Source: Malus domestica (taxonomy: Eukaryota > Streptophyta > Magnoliopsida > Rosales > Rosaceae). From it: a DNA stretch of 64,000 bases. The stretch lies in assembly GCF_042453785.1 (NCBI RefSeq), contig NC_091671.1:38827001-38891000 (forward strand), given 5' to 3'. Below, piece by piece: positions 39,979 to 52,454 of this stretch. A model generated the notes under the pieces. It worked only from the letters and a program-made list of their open reading frames with translations, did no database searches and had not been told where the DNA came from. A program made the translations under genes and the position numbers. Each line of letters opens with the position of its first letter. The first letter of the stretch is position 1.

Positions 39979-42900
39979 GACAAATGATATTATCTGCATG
40001 AAAGGAGAGGGGATTGACTTAACCTCACGATGGACTAGGAATTAATAATGTGATTTAAATTTTCCTTTGACGAGAATCAAACCTAAGACCTTTCACTTAC
40101 AAGTATAAGAGGAATACCACTATACCGTAATACTAAGTGGCATCAAATTCAAAATAAAGTACATGGGAATGACACATTATTCTGACATAATTATTACCTA
40201 CTTATGCCAAACTTCTTTTTGGTTACATTAGAGGGTTACAAACTCTGAACCTAGCATACTCGTACTCATCACCATACATGCTCACACTCACCATTAGGCT
40301 AATCTGGATGGCTTACTTTTACCAAACTCTAGTAATTTAGGAAACATGACAACAAAAACAAGACATATATAGGGTGTGGAATTAATCCCTAATTAAGTAG
40401 CGTTGGAGGCCGTCTAGTTTATTGAGTTTTACAGAGCATGTTGTATTTATAAAGCTGCACAAAGGAAGATAGAGGTTGGCTTTGTTTAGTGTACAGATGG
40501 TACCTTTGCCAAAATAGCTCTGGAAAAGGTTTTGCTATCGACCTCGTTTGCACCGGTGAGCCATACATGCTGCCTCCTTGCGTATGCTTTCCCTGGCAAC
40601 CTACGTTCGCACACATATCAAAATCTTTCTTAATCATTCTTTTAATTATTATCCTATCATGATCATGTAGTATAAAGCTAGCTATATATGCTCACACAAA
40701 GCTTTGATAGATGAAAAGGAAGTTACACATATAATTGTGCAAATAAATGGACAGGCCTATATATATAGGACGTGGGATGCATGTTGCTGCTAGGTTTAGG
40801 TCTTGTTTGAAAATGTTTTTCTGAACATCGGTTATGCTCATAACCACTTCTGATTGGAACTCGATTGGAAGAACTTCTATTACAACCACATTGAATGTTT
40901 TAATAAAATCCTAGGTACTTTTTTACAAGTATTTGAAATGCTATTTTCAACGAAGCATCTACTCATAAAAAGCACTATCGATTGCTTTTCTAACTCATAA
41001 GTGTTTCTAACCTTTTCCTTCGAAAATTATAATAAACACTTTTAATTATTTAATAGGGGTTTTAGCTATGTTATGGATCTTGAACATTTAAATGATAGAA
41101 ATACCGACATGTACAAGCAAACTAAGTCGAGTGCTACCGCATGTGGTGGGTGCCGAAGGGCATCTCTAAAGCTCATGACCTAGAGCTAGAGAGCTGCAGT
41201 ATTTACATTATATCTATATATAATTTAACTCATTTTTTTGAAAAAGCATGTTGTTTTACATCCAGTGGAGTTTAACAAGGGGCATAACAGTACGGGCCCG
41301 GCCGATACATTATTTGACCTACTCCACACAGAGAGAGACTTTTAGCTGTGTGCTGGCATTGATGAACACATTTGGTTGTATGTTATCCCAAACTAGTAGC
41401 AGGTGAATAATATAGTGATGAGAGTATGGAAAAAAGTTTTCAATGTGCTGGAACACAGCCTTATATACCAAGTGCCATAATACAATTGGTTAGAATTTTT
41501 TTTTTCAAGTTTGCAACCAATTATATTATTACATTTGATTTATTGAGCCGTGTGTCTGGGCAAATTGAAAAATCTCTCTCCAGCTAACTAGCTAGGTGGT
41601 AAAAAAAATTAATTTATATATAATTAATTTCACTCCATCTATAAATTGCCAAATCTCTTTGCAGAGTCCCAGAATATATTCCCCCACCAGTTTCTAAATT
41701 AAGTAGTTTCCAATCTCAAATTGTAAAAAATTTAACAAACGTACCTATGCAAACTGCCCTTCATTAACTCCTCAAGAGACTAGAATTCCATAAGTAGTGT
41801 AGTTATATAAAAAAGCAAGAAGAATATCACAATGATCAAATACTTTATTCATATAACAAACACAAAACAACATCAATAAAATTAAAGTTTGGTTAATTAG
41901 CACAAACTATATATAGGGTGGTGATATCCACACATTTTTTTGACTTTCTACACACTCCTCTTAAATTTTGGCTGTGGATCGAATGAATTGAAGAAGATCA
42001 AAGAATAAAAAATAACAAGGATGTACGATAGGTAAAAAGACGTGTGTGGAAAGCACCACTTGTATATATAGAAGCAACTTCTTTAACAAGAATTTCGTTT
42101 TACTTTAAGGTTTAGCGTTTAGGGTTTTGACAAGGAGGGACTCGTATACATATCATGTATTATCTAAAATTGACTAAAAGAACAGACATATCATTGATAT
42201 CTGTATGTATACAGTTTATACGTATGACACATGTACACAAAGAGACAAAGCAAGAACAAACAAACAATACATCACCAAACTAACAACAAGGTACTTCTGT
42301 TATAAAGAACTTGTTTGGGCTTGCAAAGGTCTAGACTGACAGACATTGGAGGACGGTGGTGTTGTTGTCAGTGACTCAATGTATTGGAAGTGATGATACT
42401 TTCTCTCCAGAGAACCACATGTGCCAAGATGCACTCTTTCGCACTTACCCACAGCCTTACTCGTGTAGCTAAATAATATTTCATCTTTTGAAGAAATACA
42501 GTTCCGGACATTTACAGTGTGCCCTCTAGTCTATATATAGAAAGCAAAGTTAAGAGTATTTGTCAAATATCATAAATGTCATCGGCAAGTATCAACCAAA
42601 AATGTTGAAATGTTAGATGGGAGGCTCAATACGTAGGCCAGTGTTTGTACTCATGCAACTATACCAATTATTAAATCCATCAACCACAATACGTATGATA
42701 CCAGAAAGTGAGCCCATTTTAGATAATCAAAGATTTTATTTGCGGTAGTTGTTAGTACTGATCGACAATACCTCTAAATATGTATTATGTATGTGTTAGA
42801 GGAAAGTGTATATAGAGTTGTTATCCGTATATCAAAATAGTAAATCTACTTTCATCCCTAATTATAGTACTCGAGTTACACTTAAGCTTTTGGGAATGAA

Positions 42901-43719
42901 AGAAGATGAGGATAAAACCAATTTGAGTTAATAATAGCAACATTGATAGGGTTTTTCATTATATATTGTAAATCAAGGAAATATTTTAACTAAAATTTTC
43001 TTTTTATGTATGCGACATAACAGCAGTGTGAAAAAATTAATAAAAGCGTTGAATATTCACAGTACTATAGTTTTTTTTTTCCTAGTAATAGTTGCAGAGT
43101 CTGCACTGAACTTACACCACAAAAGCAATAATATTTGCCATGCGATTATTAAAAATTAAAGAAGCTTGCAGAGAAGGAGAGGAGCATGGAATTCAATGCA
43201 AGCCAAGTAATTAAACAGAAGCATAACTGATGAAGCGCTATTATTTGCTTACCCGACGCCGGGGGGAAAGGAGAATGAGACGCACATCAAGTAGAACCAT
43301 TCAGATTCGGTTAAGTCCTCCGGGGACAAGGAAGCGCAAGGGCGGCGTGCTGGGGGCTGGTTTGTCTCTCCAGCGGACAAAGAGTCGTAGAGTTCTCTGA
43401 GTTGCTGGCTCCTCTGGAGAGATGCCTCATCGGCACTCACTTCCATTGGTTGCACTGTCTTCCTCGTCTTGATAGCTCCATTATAGTACCCATCTGACCA
43501 TACTAAGATCCTGATGTATATTACAATTTATTATTTAATCTTCCTGAAGAATTAATGAATTGAAATGAAATTGAAGGTAGAGTAGGGCTTCTGGGTTAGG
43601 TAGACGTACCCTTGTTGGGGACAGATTTGCCAGAAGAGACTGTAAGTCCATTGGACATATTGAACTGAGGCCTGCAACATACCGCGGAGGCGGCTGCTGC
43701 TTGGCGGCGGTGCAGCCAT
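36659..43719 (-). CDS. TT8: TT8-type bHLH transcription factor (flavonoid regulator), 709 aa
   Basis: Seven exons on the minus strand: 43719-43610, 43510-43253, 40600-40504, 39781-39710, 39443-38882, 37781-36838, 36745-36659; sum 2130 nt, phases consistent. The N-terminus (LRGMLQASVQYVQWTYSLFW) starts the bHLH-MYC N-terminal region that binds R2R3-MYB partners. Exon 5 has an acidic run (EDEEDEEEDDNQEEDD) suiting activation. The bHLH lies at about residues 476-535 (NHVLAERRRREKLNER; His481, Glu485, Arg489 for E-box contact), then a Pro-rich linker and an ACT-like C-terminal domain. This is subgroup IIIf, closest to TT8 and apple bHLH3, which with MYB and WD40 proteins activates anthocyanin and proanthocyanidin genes in the nucleus. 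Intron 2 is 2.65 kb with MITEs; intron 4/3 has a SINE. Subgroup is secure; exact orthology is inferred. Confidence 0.93.
39938..40143 (-). mobile_element. AT microsatellite and tRNA-derived SINE in bHLH intron 3
   Basis: A (TA)n tract near 39938-39963 and a T-run to 39979 are followed by sequence matching the inverse of the SINE at 61245-61427: shared phrases are caaatgatattatc and, reversed, agtgagaggtcttaggtt with a box-B-like gattc. The A-tail faces left, so the insert is on the minus strand, the same as the gene. No clean target duplication. Confidence 0.7.
41430..41580. mobile_element. MITE in bHLH intron 2 (first)
   Basis: Left part ttttcaatgtgctggaacac mirrors the right part read inversely (tttttcaatttgcccagaca). 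Related to segments at 51331-51635 and 53165-53325, which share agtgtgcc/gtgtctg-type ends. Boundaries approximate. Confidence 0.5.
41916..42062. mobile_element. 147-bp MITE in bHLH intron 2 (second)
   Basis: Begins gggtggtgatatccacac and ends as the inverse of caagtggtgctttccacac. Flanked by tatatata at 41908-41915 and 42063-42070, an 8-bp duplication that is however low-complexity. Size and ends fit a hAT-type MITE. Confidence 0.7.
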
Positions 43720-44098
43720 TTTTGGTCACCTGACCTTCTCTCTACCTCTACTAATCTTAATTAGAGAGAGAGAGAGAGTTGAGCTTGAGCTAGCTACCCT
43801 TTTCCCCTAACTCTCCCTCTGAAATAACATCTAGATTAAGCAAAAATTAAGGATTAAGAGAGAAGAAGAATAAGGGAGTTGTACTTTTGGGGATTTGGGT
43901 TTGATTGGTTAGTGAGCAGGCAGCAGAAAGGAGGAGGTGGATTTGCAGAGCTAGCTAATGATCAAACACCTTTGATGTTTGAGAGGTAAACTAACATATG
44001 ATGAGTACATACAGAAAGGGGAAAGAGAAAGTTGGAGGACTTTAAGGAGAGAAGAGAAGGTGAGGAGAATAATAAAGCAAACCTGCTGAGACCTGCAG

Positions 44099-44146
<48 letters not shown>

Positions 44147-44260
44147 TTAAGAAGAAGAGTGAAAAGGTAGATGATGACTTTGAGGAAGATACGTTAGTTG
44201 CATCCCAAGAAATACCATCGGCCCTTATCTTTTTAAAGAGTTATATCGCACAAGCATATT
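43720..44260 (-). promoter_or_regulatory. bHLH gene upstream region with (GA)18 microsatellite
   Basis: Upstream of the ATG at 43719 are a GA run at 43762-43777, a purine-rich block and a long GA repeat at 44107-44142 (CT on the gene's strand). Such tracts mark many plant leaders and are often length-polymorphic. The transcription start cannot be fixed by eye. Confidence 0.5.
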
Positions 44261-45753
44261 ATTAACTAACATCATATGACAATGATACAAGAATTTATGT
44301 AATTTTTTTTTCTACTTAACGTTTGTTATCAGTAAAAAAATATAATCATGTTACATAAGTTGTTCTCTTCTGTAAACAAGGCGACAATGTTAAAAATTCA
44401 GTGGAAATACGAAGGGTCGTTGGATATGGTTGATGGGAAGAGTTAGAACATGAGCGAGAAAGGGTTTAGATATTGTGGGGGGTTTTGACTGGTCGGTCTA
44501 CCAGACAGTACTGAGTCATGCTGTGCCCGCTTCTCCTGAATTTGTTAGTTGTGCTGAGCCTGCGCGCGTGACTTCATATGATTGCAATATTGAGTGGACC
44601 TTTCTTTTGTGGTCTGAGGAGAGAGAAGGGAGTAGGTGGCCAAAGACTGGGCGTTGGAGTGATTTCAGTTTAGAATACATGAGCATGTGAAAGTCGAAGC
44701 TACCAATATTTCCACATCCACTTGTCAAAATGTGTTAAGTACATGGCATACTAAAGTTTCATTCCAAAGTCGCAAGAAATTTTTATAAGCTTCAAAAAGT
44801 CACGTAGTATACTATTTCACGTGTTATAATAAAAGTGAACGACATAGTTAACATGTTCTGTTTATGAAGTATATCTATTCATAAAAAATAAATCGTGGCA
44901 TTATATAAGGAGATTACATGACTATGTTCTAAATACACTAAAATTTTAAGAGCGAAATTGATCTTGAAGTAAGACTTTTTTAGAATTAGAAATGTCACCA
45001 CATAAAAATACAAGAGAGAAATTACTATTTTTCTATTTTAGTTTTCTCTTTCCTCCCTATACTATATATATAAACTCCAACTAATTAATCCGGTGAAATT
45101 CAACACATTAGTCAAATTCAAGACATTAGTCACTAGGGTTTTGTTTTTTATTTCCCAGGTCGTTGTCTTTAATTTAATTTTATAAAAAAAGGAAATCCTA
45201 GCTAGTTAACATAATCAGTGTGTCTAGTACTTCTATTTTTTTTTTTCAATTTGATTGAGATTTTATTTATGTTAAATTTGTGCTTTGTTTTTACTTAAAC
45301 ATTATTAAGTTGTCTCTTTTTTTGTTTTCCTTTTTTTGTCAGCAAGCATATATTGCTTTCTCGAAGTGTACGTGAACAATGAAAGATCATGTGCTACAAT
45401 AGGAAAAGATAAGTTTTGCAATGAGACTGAAGCGACCAAGGAGGAGAAAAAGAGCCATAAACAAAACAAAGAATCACACTGGAAGAGTCCACTCTCAAGC
45501 CAAATATTTTGCTAAGCATGCGGTTGAGCCAACTTAAAAACAAGGATGACAACATGATTCCCCATGCTCTGGAAGAAATCATCAATAAAACACCCCACAA
45601 TCCGCACTAGTCACGGAAAACACTTTAAGCTGCATAACCTGATGAGTTACCCTTAGCAAGCACACATTTGTATTTACTTTGATCCTAGGACACCGAGGAG
45701 GATGCCAAAGAACCAGAAATATAGAAGTAGCGTTGCAAAAATTACCAAGATTC
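44261..45753. other. Intergenic DNA upstream of the bHLH gene; no gene recognised
   Basis: Noncoding, A+T rich. Short ORFs around 44475-44690 and 45394-45600 show no family resemblance and overlap on both strands. This is the region between the bHLH leader and the copia 5' LTR, so regulatory elements may lie here. Confidence 0.4.
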
Positions 45754-46130
45754 TGTTAAGAGTTTTAGTTAAGTTTTAATTAAATTTTCAATTAAATAAT
45801 GCTGACTAATTATGTAGAGACTTAGTCAAGCACAAGTACTAGTTTGTAGGAGTCGGATGAGGATGTTCACCATGATTAGGTTTGCTTCCATTGCTTAGGG
45901 ATGAGAACTCTCCACGAAATCAGCATATGATCGTGGGAGACTTGTTATTTGTTTTCAGTCTTTCCCCTTAAAACTGTAACCTTCCTTTGAAATTGATAGG
46001 AAGAACAGTTCAATATTTTACGTGAGTTTTCATTCTTAAGAGCTCTGCTAGGGTTCTTGAAAGAGTTCTACGTTTATTAAAACCAACATTTGGTATACGA
46101 ACCAGTTTTTTAGGGATCTCAGCAAGAAAT

Positions 46131-46965
46131 AATGTCAAGTGAGAAGGCAACTAAAAGCTTTGTGCAGCTAGCCATTCCTAAGTTCGATGGTCATTACGAC
46201 CATTAGAGCATGTTGATGGAAAATTTCCTGAGGTCCAAAGAGTACTTTGACCTTGTGGAAATGGGAATTGATATACCTGAAGGTATTTTGACAGCAGCAT
46301 AACAAAAGAAGGTTGATGAACTGAAACTGAAAGATTTAAAGGTAAAGAATTACCTATTCCAGGCGATTGATAGATCCATTCTCGAGAAGGATACCTCCCA
46401 CCAAATATGGGAGTCATATTCGAAAAGCTATGTCAATGTCTACCAAGATGAGAATCCATGGTCACAAGATTGAAGACAATGAAGTCGTGGAGAAAATCAT
46501 GAGATCAATGGCTCCCAAGTTCGACTACGTGGTCTGCTCCATTGAGGAGTCAAATGACATAGAGGATATGTCAATTGATGAGCTACAAAGCTCCTTGCTA
46601 GTTCATAAGCAGAAGCTCAACCGTGGAGGCTCCCAAGAGCAAGCTTTGAAGGCTTCCACCTTCACTGAATCTTCAAGTTCAAGAGGAGGAACATGACGTG
46701 GAAGAGGTGGATGTGGTTGTGGAAGAGGACGTCGAGGAGGTCGAGGAAATCGAGATGGTGGACGGTTTGGGAATAGAGATGATAACGAATCATCTTATGT
46801 TTCCAAGAAAGATGATGATTGTCAAGGCAAAGGCAAAAAGCAGTTTGACAAATCACAGGTTGAATGTTACAGATGTGGTAACTATGGGCACTGCATAAAT
46901 GAGTGCTACACCAAGCTTCCTAAGGAGAAGGGAGAGAAGTTAAATTTCATTGAGAAAAATGGGGA
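46131..46965 (+). pseudogene. copia gag remnant with zinc knuckle
   Basis: An initial frame from the ATG at 46131 hits a stop near 46204. Later segments (IDRSILEKDTSHQIW, KIMRSMAPKFDYVVCSIEES, ELQSSLLVHKQKLN) are typical of the UBN2-type gag of copia elements. The zinc knuckle CYRCGNYGHCINEC (CX2CX4HX4C) is coded near 46863-46906. Frames change between the parts, so no full gag protein is made. Confidence 0.85.
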
Positions 46966-46972
46966 AGAAACA

Positions 46973-49900
46973 TTGCTGATGGCGTTTCATGTCATGGAGA
47001 ATTTTGACCAAGAAACTTGGCATATGGATACTAGTTGCAGCAATCACATGAGTGGGTATAAACCATCCTTTGTTAATTTGGATGAAAGCTTTCATACAAC
47101 TGTAAGCTCTGGAGACAAGTCAACAGTGAACGTGATGGGAAAAGGAGAGATTCAAATCAAGACTAGAAATGATTTCATTGAGACAATTTCAAATGTCTTT
47201 TTCATTCCTAATTTGAAAACAAACCTTTTAAGCGCTGGACAGCTTCAAGATAAAGGGTATAAGATCACCATATTTCAAGGAAAATGTGAAATATATGATC
47301 CAAAGAGAGACTCCATAGCTGTGGTGAAGATGTCACCAAACAGGCTGTTCCTGTTAAAGCTTAAGAGTGTAAATACCTGTATGGTTGCAAAGGAAAATGA
47401 TGAAACATGGCTGTGGCATCACAGGTTTGGTCACTTGCACTTCAATGGAATAAGAACACTTTATGAGAAGAAGATGGTGATTGGTTTGCCTAAAATCATA
47501 ATCCAAACTAAGGTCTGTGAGGAGTGTGTCATAGCAAAGTAGCCAAGAGAAACATTTCCAAGTGGGAAAGCAACAAGGGCTCACTTAGTTTTGGAATTGG
47601 TTCACTCGGACCTATGTGGATCAATTAATCCAAGTTCAAATGGAGGGAAAAGGTATTTTATCTCATTTATTGATGATTTCAGTAGAAAAACATGGGTGTA
47701 TTTCTTGCATAAGAAGTCAGAGGCATGTGATGCATTCAAGAGCTTCAAGGTTCTTGTTGAAAATGAATCTGAGAAGAAAATCAAGTGCTTGTGCATTGAT
47801 CGTGGATGAGAGTTATGTTAAAAAGAATTTGAAGCTTTGTGTGATGAAAGTGGAATAAAGAGGCATCTTACTGCAGCCTACACACCGCAGCAAAATAAGG
47901 TCTCAGAGAGGAAAAATAGAACCATACTCAACATGGTTCGAACCCTTCTAGCAAAGGGATAAGTTCCAAATCACTTCTGGCTTGAAGCAGTTTATGGGTA
48001 GTTCATGTTCTAAATAGAAGTCCCACATTTTCTGTTAAAAATATAACACCCCAATAAGCTTGGAATGGAAGAAAGCTTTATGTAGAGCATTTCAAGGTGT
48101 TTGGGCGCATAACATATGCACACATTCCAGATGAGAGAAGGAAGAAACTGGACAACAAGAGTGAAAAATGTGTGTTTCTTGGTGTTAGTGATGTGTCCAA
48201 AGTTTACAGGTTATACAATCCTGAAACTGAGAAGATCATTATTAGTTGAGATGTGGTGTTTGATGAGAATGCAAAATGGAGTTGGTCAACAAACAAAACA
48301 ACTATACAACAGATACAAGTTAATGATGTCTTTGATGGTGAAAACACCACGACTCAAGTCTCACCTTAAATTGAAGAAGTACCACAGCAGGTTGAAGAAG
48401 ATAGATACACTAAGGGGTGAAGGTTTGAGAAAGAGGCCAGCTTGGATGATGGATTACGATACAAGCTACACAAGCTCAGATGATGACAATGCTCATTTTG
48501 CATTGTTTGTAGACAGTGATCCGATTACTTTTGAAGAAGCTTCAAAGGAGGTGAAGTGGAAATATGCCATGGAAAGTGAAATAAAGTCTATTGAAAAGAA
48601 CAATACATGGGAGCCGACAAGTTTGCCTAAGGGACACAAGACTATTGGCTTCAAATGGGTCTTCAGAACCAAAGTCAATAAAAAAGGAGAAATAGAGAAG
48701 CAAGGCTCATTTGGTGGCAAAGGGATACAAGCAAAATCATGGCATTGATTACAAGGAAGTGTTTGCTCCTGTGGCTAAACAAGACTCAATAAGGTTGGTA
48801 ATCTCACTTGCAGCTCAAAATTCATGGTTGATTTATCAATTGGACATAAAGTCAGCGTTTTTGCATGGAGAACTGTATGAGGAATTGTACGTCGATCAAC
48901 CACAAGGATATGAAAAGAAGGGAGAAGAAGAAAAAGTGTATAAATTGAAGAAGGCACTTTATGGACTGAAACAAGCACCCTGTGCTTGGTACAGTAGAAT
49001 TGATAATCATTTTGGAAGGCTTGGGTTTCAGAAATGTCCCTATGATCACTCACTCTATGTCAAGAGTGAAATTGGAGGTCAAATGTTAATTCTTTGCTTA
49101 TATGTTGATAATTTGATATATACTAGTAACAATGTTGAGATGATGAAAGAGTTCAAAAAGTCTATGATGGAGGAATTCGAGATGACTGATCTCGAGCTGA
49201 TGAGATATTTTCTGGGAGTTGAAGTCATTCTACTAGGAATTTTATTTGTTAGAAGAAATATGCACAAGAAATCCTTGAGAAGTTTAAAATGGCTGATTGC
49301 AAAGAGATTGGAACACCATTAGAGCCTGGACTGAAGTTATGTAAGGATATCAATGGAGTAGCAGTGGACAGTTCATTCTACAAGCAACTCGTGAGAAGTC
49401 TTATGTATTTGACTTTCACACAACCTGCTTTAATGTATGGTGTGAGTGCCATCAGCAGGTACATGGAGAGACCAACTGAAATGTATTTGAATGCAGCAAA
49501 ACGTATTCTAAGATATGTAAAGGGAACAATTAACTATGAAGTGTTCTACAATAGTCAAGGAGGTTCAGATTTTGTTGGCTTCACTGACAGTGACTACGCT
49601 GGGGACATCGATGATAGGAAGAGTACTTCAGGACATGTTTTCATGATAAATTCTGGAGCAATTACATGGTCCTCAAAGAAGCAGCAAATTGTGACCCTAT
49701 CCACTACTGAGGCTGAGCTTATGGCAGCTACCTCATGTGCATGTCAAGCTATTTGGCTAAGAAGGATGCTAGAAGCACTTGGTGATAAGCAAGAGGGTTC
49801 AACAATCATTTTCTATGATAAAATTTCTGCCATAAAGTTATCAAGAAATCTTGTAATGCATGGAAGAAGTAAGCACATTGATGTTCGCTTTCATTTTTTG

Positions 49901-50002
49901 CGAAATCTGTGCAATGATGGTGTAGTTGAGCTCGAGTATTGCAAGAGTGGAAATCAATTGGCTGATATACTCACAAAGTCACTCAAGCAGCCCTCTTTCT
50001 AG
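46973..50002 (+). pseudogene. copia pol remnant (PR, INT, RT, RNase H)
   Basis: Protease-like start WHMDTSCSNHMSG (the usual DSGCS/T motif altered to DTSCS). GAG-pre-integrase with WLWHHRFGHLHFNG and CEECVIAK, stop at 47540. Integrase core begins SDLCGSINPSSNGGKRYF. Several stops follow from 47807 to 48250. RT covers 48711-49280 with YGLKQAPCAWY and catalytic YVDN in place of YVDD at about 49100. RNase H covers 49289-50002 with SDYAGDIDDRKSTSG and the STTEAELMAA block. At least three frame breaks are present. Confidence 0.92.
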
Positions 50003-50500
50003 AAATTGAGGAAGCTACTTGGAGTGCATTCACTCAAACATCTTGAGAAGGAGTGGGTTGAAAACCTGGCAGGATATGTGATGGTCGAAGAAGTTGATGA
50101 AGATTTCCTGATGGTGTCTAAACCCTAAACTGTTTTCAGTAGAAATCAGTTTAAGGGAGGGTGTTAAGAGTTTTAGTTAAGTTTTAATTAAGTTTTCAAT
50201 TAAATAATGCTGACTAAATATGTAGAGACTTAGTCAAGCACAAGTCCTAGTTTGTAGGAGTCGTGGATGAGGATGTTCACCACGATAAGGTTTGCTTCCG
50301 TTGCTTAGGGATGAGAACTCTCCACAAAATCAGCATATGATCGTGGGAGAGTTGATGTTATTTGTTTCAGTCTTTCCCTTTAAAACTGTATCCTTCCTTT
50401 GAAATTGGTAAGAAGAACAGTTCAATATTTTACGTGAGTTTTCATTCTTAAGAGCTCTGCTAGGGTTCTTGAAAGAGTTCTAGGTTTATTAAAACCAACA

Positions 50501-51321
50501 GATCCCAAGAGAAACTAATATTTCTTTATCCATAACACCACGGACATTACTTGGAGAAAGAGCTCCAACCTGCCTATGTCATATTGCATTTGCTAGTGTT
50601 CAGGGCATTAGCTTAATTAATTTTCCAGGTTCTGTGTCACTCTGTGATCATAGGCCTGGGAATTAACTTCATCAAGAAGCAGCAGCTAATGCAAGTCTCC
50701 TTCCATTTTTCTGATATGAAATGAATCTTAGCTCCGAAGTCTATATTGTCTGCTTGGCATCTGCAGTAAATTAACAAACAACGACGGCCCAATTTTTTCT
50801 CATTTTTTTTTTTTATTTTTTATTTTTTTATTTTTTAAGTTCAACTAGTATCGTTCATGAAATTTACACAACTCAGTACCTCCTCCAAAAAAGACCGAAG
50901 ACTGTCACTACACCATAGAGTCGTGAAACACCAACTAAAAACATGAAACTTTTCTTCCAGTTATATTCTGGACAAGACCAAGTTGAGCTCACTTCAAGCT
51001 TTAAGAAGTCTACCTACCGGCCCTTCGGGCTTGTTTTGGTTCTCCGGAGGAACGACAAGCCCTCCATGTTGACCAAGGAAAGTGGCGAGTGCGAGCACTT
51101 GCAACAGTGTGTTAAATAGAGGCTAAGGGTACGTGTATTACCTTTCTAACATTACACTCTCTGTGGTTGTTCTTGAGACATGAATCTCTCATAATTTGGT
51201 GCATGTTATTTTCAAAGGCATGCATGGTTAAATAAGAACCACAAGTGCATGCGTCTTTATTGCAAGTCTCAATTTCTCGCAGATTGGTAGCCGTTCAAAC
51301 ATTATGTCTCTATGACATGTA
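50501..51321. other. Intergenic DNA; T-rich low-complexity tract
   Basis: Contains a T/A homopolymer-like stretch at 50790-50840. Otherwise noncoding with no recognised repeat. Confidence 0.4.
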
Positions 51322-51330
51322 CTTGAACTA

Positions 51331-51635
51331 GAGAGATTTTTAGTGTGCCCGGAATATAGGGCAGAACACCACATATCATTATACAATTGGAGACACTTGA
51401 AAAAAATTAAGGAAAACTAATGAAAATGGCTTGAAAACTTTGAGTTTTAACGAAAATGACAAAATAAAGGGTAAAGTGAATAGTACCATAATTGAATTTT
51501 TAGTGTAAAATGTGGTTTTTCGTTAAAGTAAATAATACCGGGAGCTTTTTGTTAAAGTTCTCAAAAAATTAGTCCTCCAATATGTATGATGACTGGTGTT
51601 CCACTCCGTGTTTTGGACACACTAAAACAACTCTC
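51331..51635. mobile_element. Outer MITE with perfect 9-bp duplication (interrupted)
   Basis: cttgaacta lies at 51322-51330 and 51636-51644. The element begins gagagatttttagtgtgcc and ends as the inverse of gagagttgttttagtgtgtc, with inverted ends of about 60 bp. A second MITE (51410-51562) is inserted in its middle; without it the outer element is about 143 bp. A 9-bp duplication fits Mutator-like MITEs. Confidence 0.88.
51410..51562. mobile_element. Inner MITE nested in the outer MITE
   Basis: Bracketed by aaaaaatta at 51401-51409 and 51563-51571. Same family and orientation as 7890-8042: shared phrases include cttgaaaactttgagtttta and tgtggtttttcgttaaagt. Length 153 bp in both copies. Confidence 0.88.
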
Positions 51636-51644
51636 CTTGAACTA

Positions 51645-52450
51645 AGAGTACTACTCAATGCAGTTCTGTACAGTTGGGTTGGGTAGGATTTATAGAGTTG
51701 GATCATAAGGCGTGGTCCATGAAGGGTCATATTAAATCAGAAGTGTTGCCTATTTTCCAAGTCACCATTTAATATCATCCACGCAAACATTAACTGAATC
51801 TAATCGTTTATTCACGTGAGGTCGCTAGCATCTCCCTCCAAAACAGGTTTTTAGTGTTGTCTTGTCTTGTACTTCCACTCCTCCACCACCATATGTCTTA
51901 ATTCACACCATATAGTATTCTACATTAGTTTTGTACTATAAATTAATGGAGGTCTAATTTTTTAGAGAGAGGATTGAAATAGTGATTTGTAACTGGGCCA
52001 AATTAACATTTGCCCAATTGCCAAGCAAGACATATAGTTCTAAAGACTGAACTAATGGCCGGTCCTAAGCGCAACTTTACCATTGTTGGTCCGGGCCCGA
52101 AAAGCTATTCGATCATGTCAAACCTGGGCTCGAGAGACGTAGATCTCTGTGCGAGTACGTTATTTTGTTCGTTCCTTTCCATAAGTGCTCGCTGCACTTA
52201 GTACTAAACTTTGCTAAGTACGTTGTTCATGCTATCCAATATTTAGGAGATTCTTTCTTGAACTCATCGTGTTTCTGTAGGTCTTACTGTAACAAGTTTG
52301 TCTAAAAATATGCATGCCCGTATTTTTCCACTACGGCATGCATTTTGTGTCTTTGCTCGCCACCACGCTTGGAAAGCATACCTATCAAAGCAAATATGAT
52401 TACCTCGATAAGACATTCCTTTCATTCTTTCTACGTGTTGTTTATGTGAC
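51645..52450. other. Intergenic DNA; no gene recognised
   Basis: Mixed composition, no ORF over 90 codons with resemblance to a known family, no clear repeat. Confidence 0.4.
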
Positions 52451-52454
52451 GATG

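Larger units (their letters stand above)
45754..50500 (+). mobile_element. Ty1/copia retrotransposon with both LTRs
   Basis: The LTRs at 45754-46088 and 50162-50500 both start tgttaagag and end aaaccaaca; by eye they differ at about 15 positions plus small indels. A primer-site-like tggtatac follows the 5' LTR, and the purine tract aagggaggg precedes the 3' LTR. Flanks gattc and gatcc match 4 of 5. Interior order is gag with zinc knuckle, GAG-pre-integrase, integrase, RT and RNase H, as in copia. Stops and shifts make it non-autonomous now. The element lies about 2 kb upstream of the bHLH gene, in opposite orientation. Confidence 0.95.
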
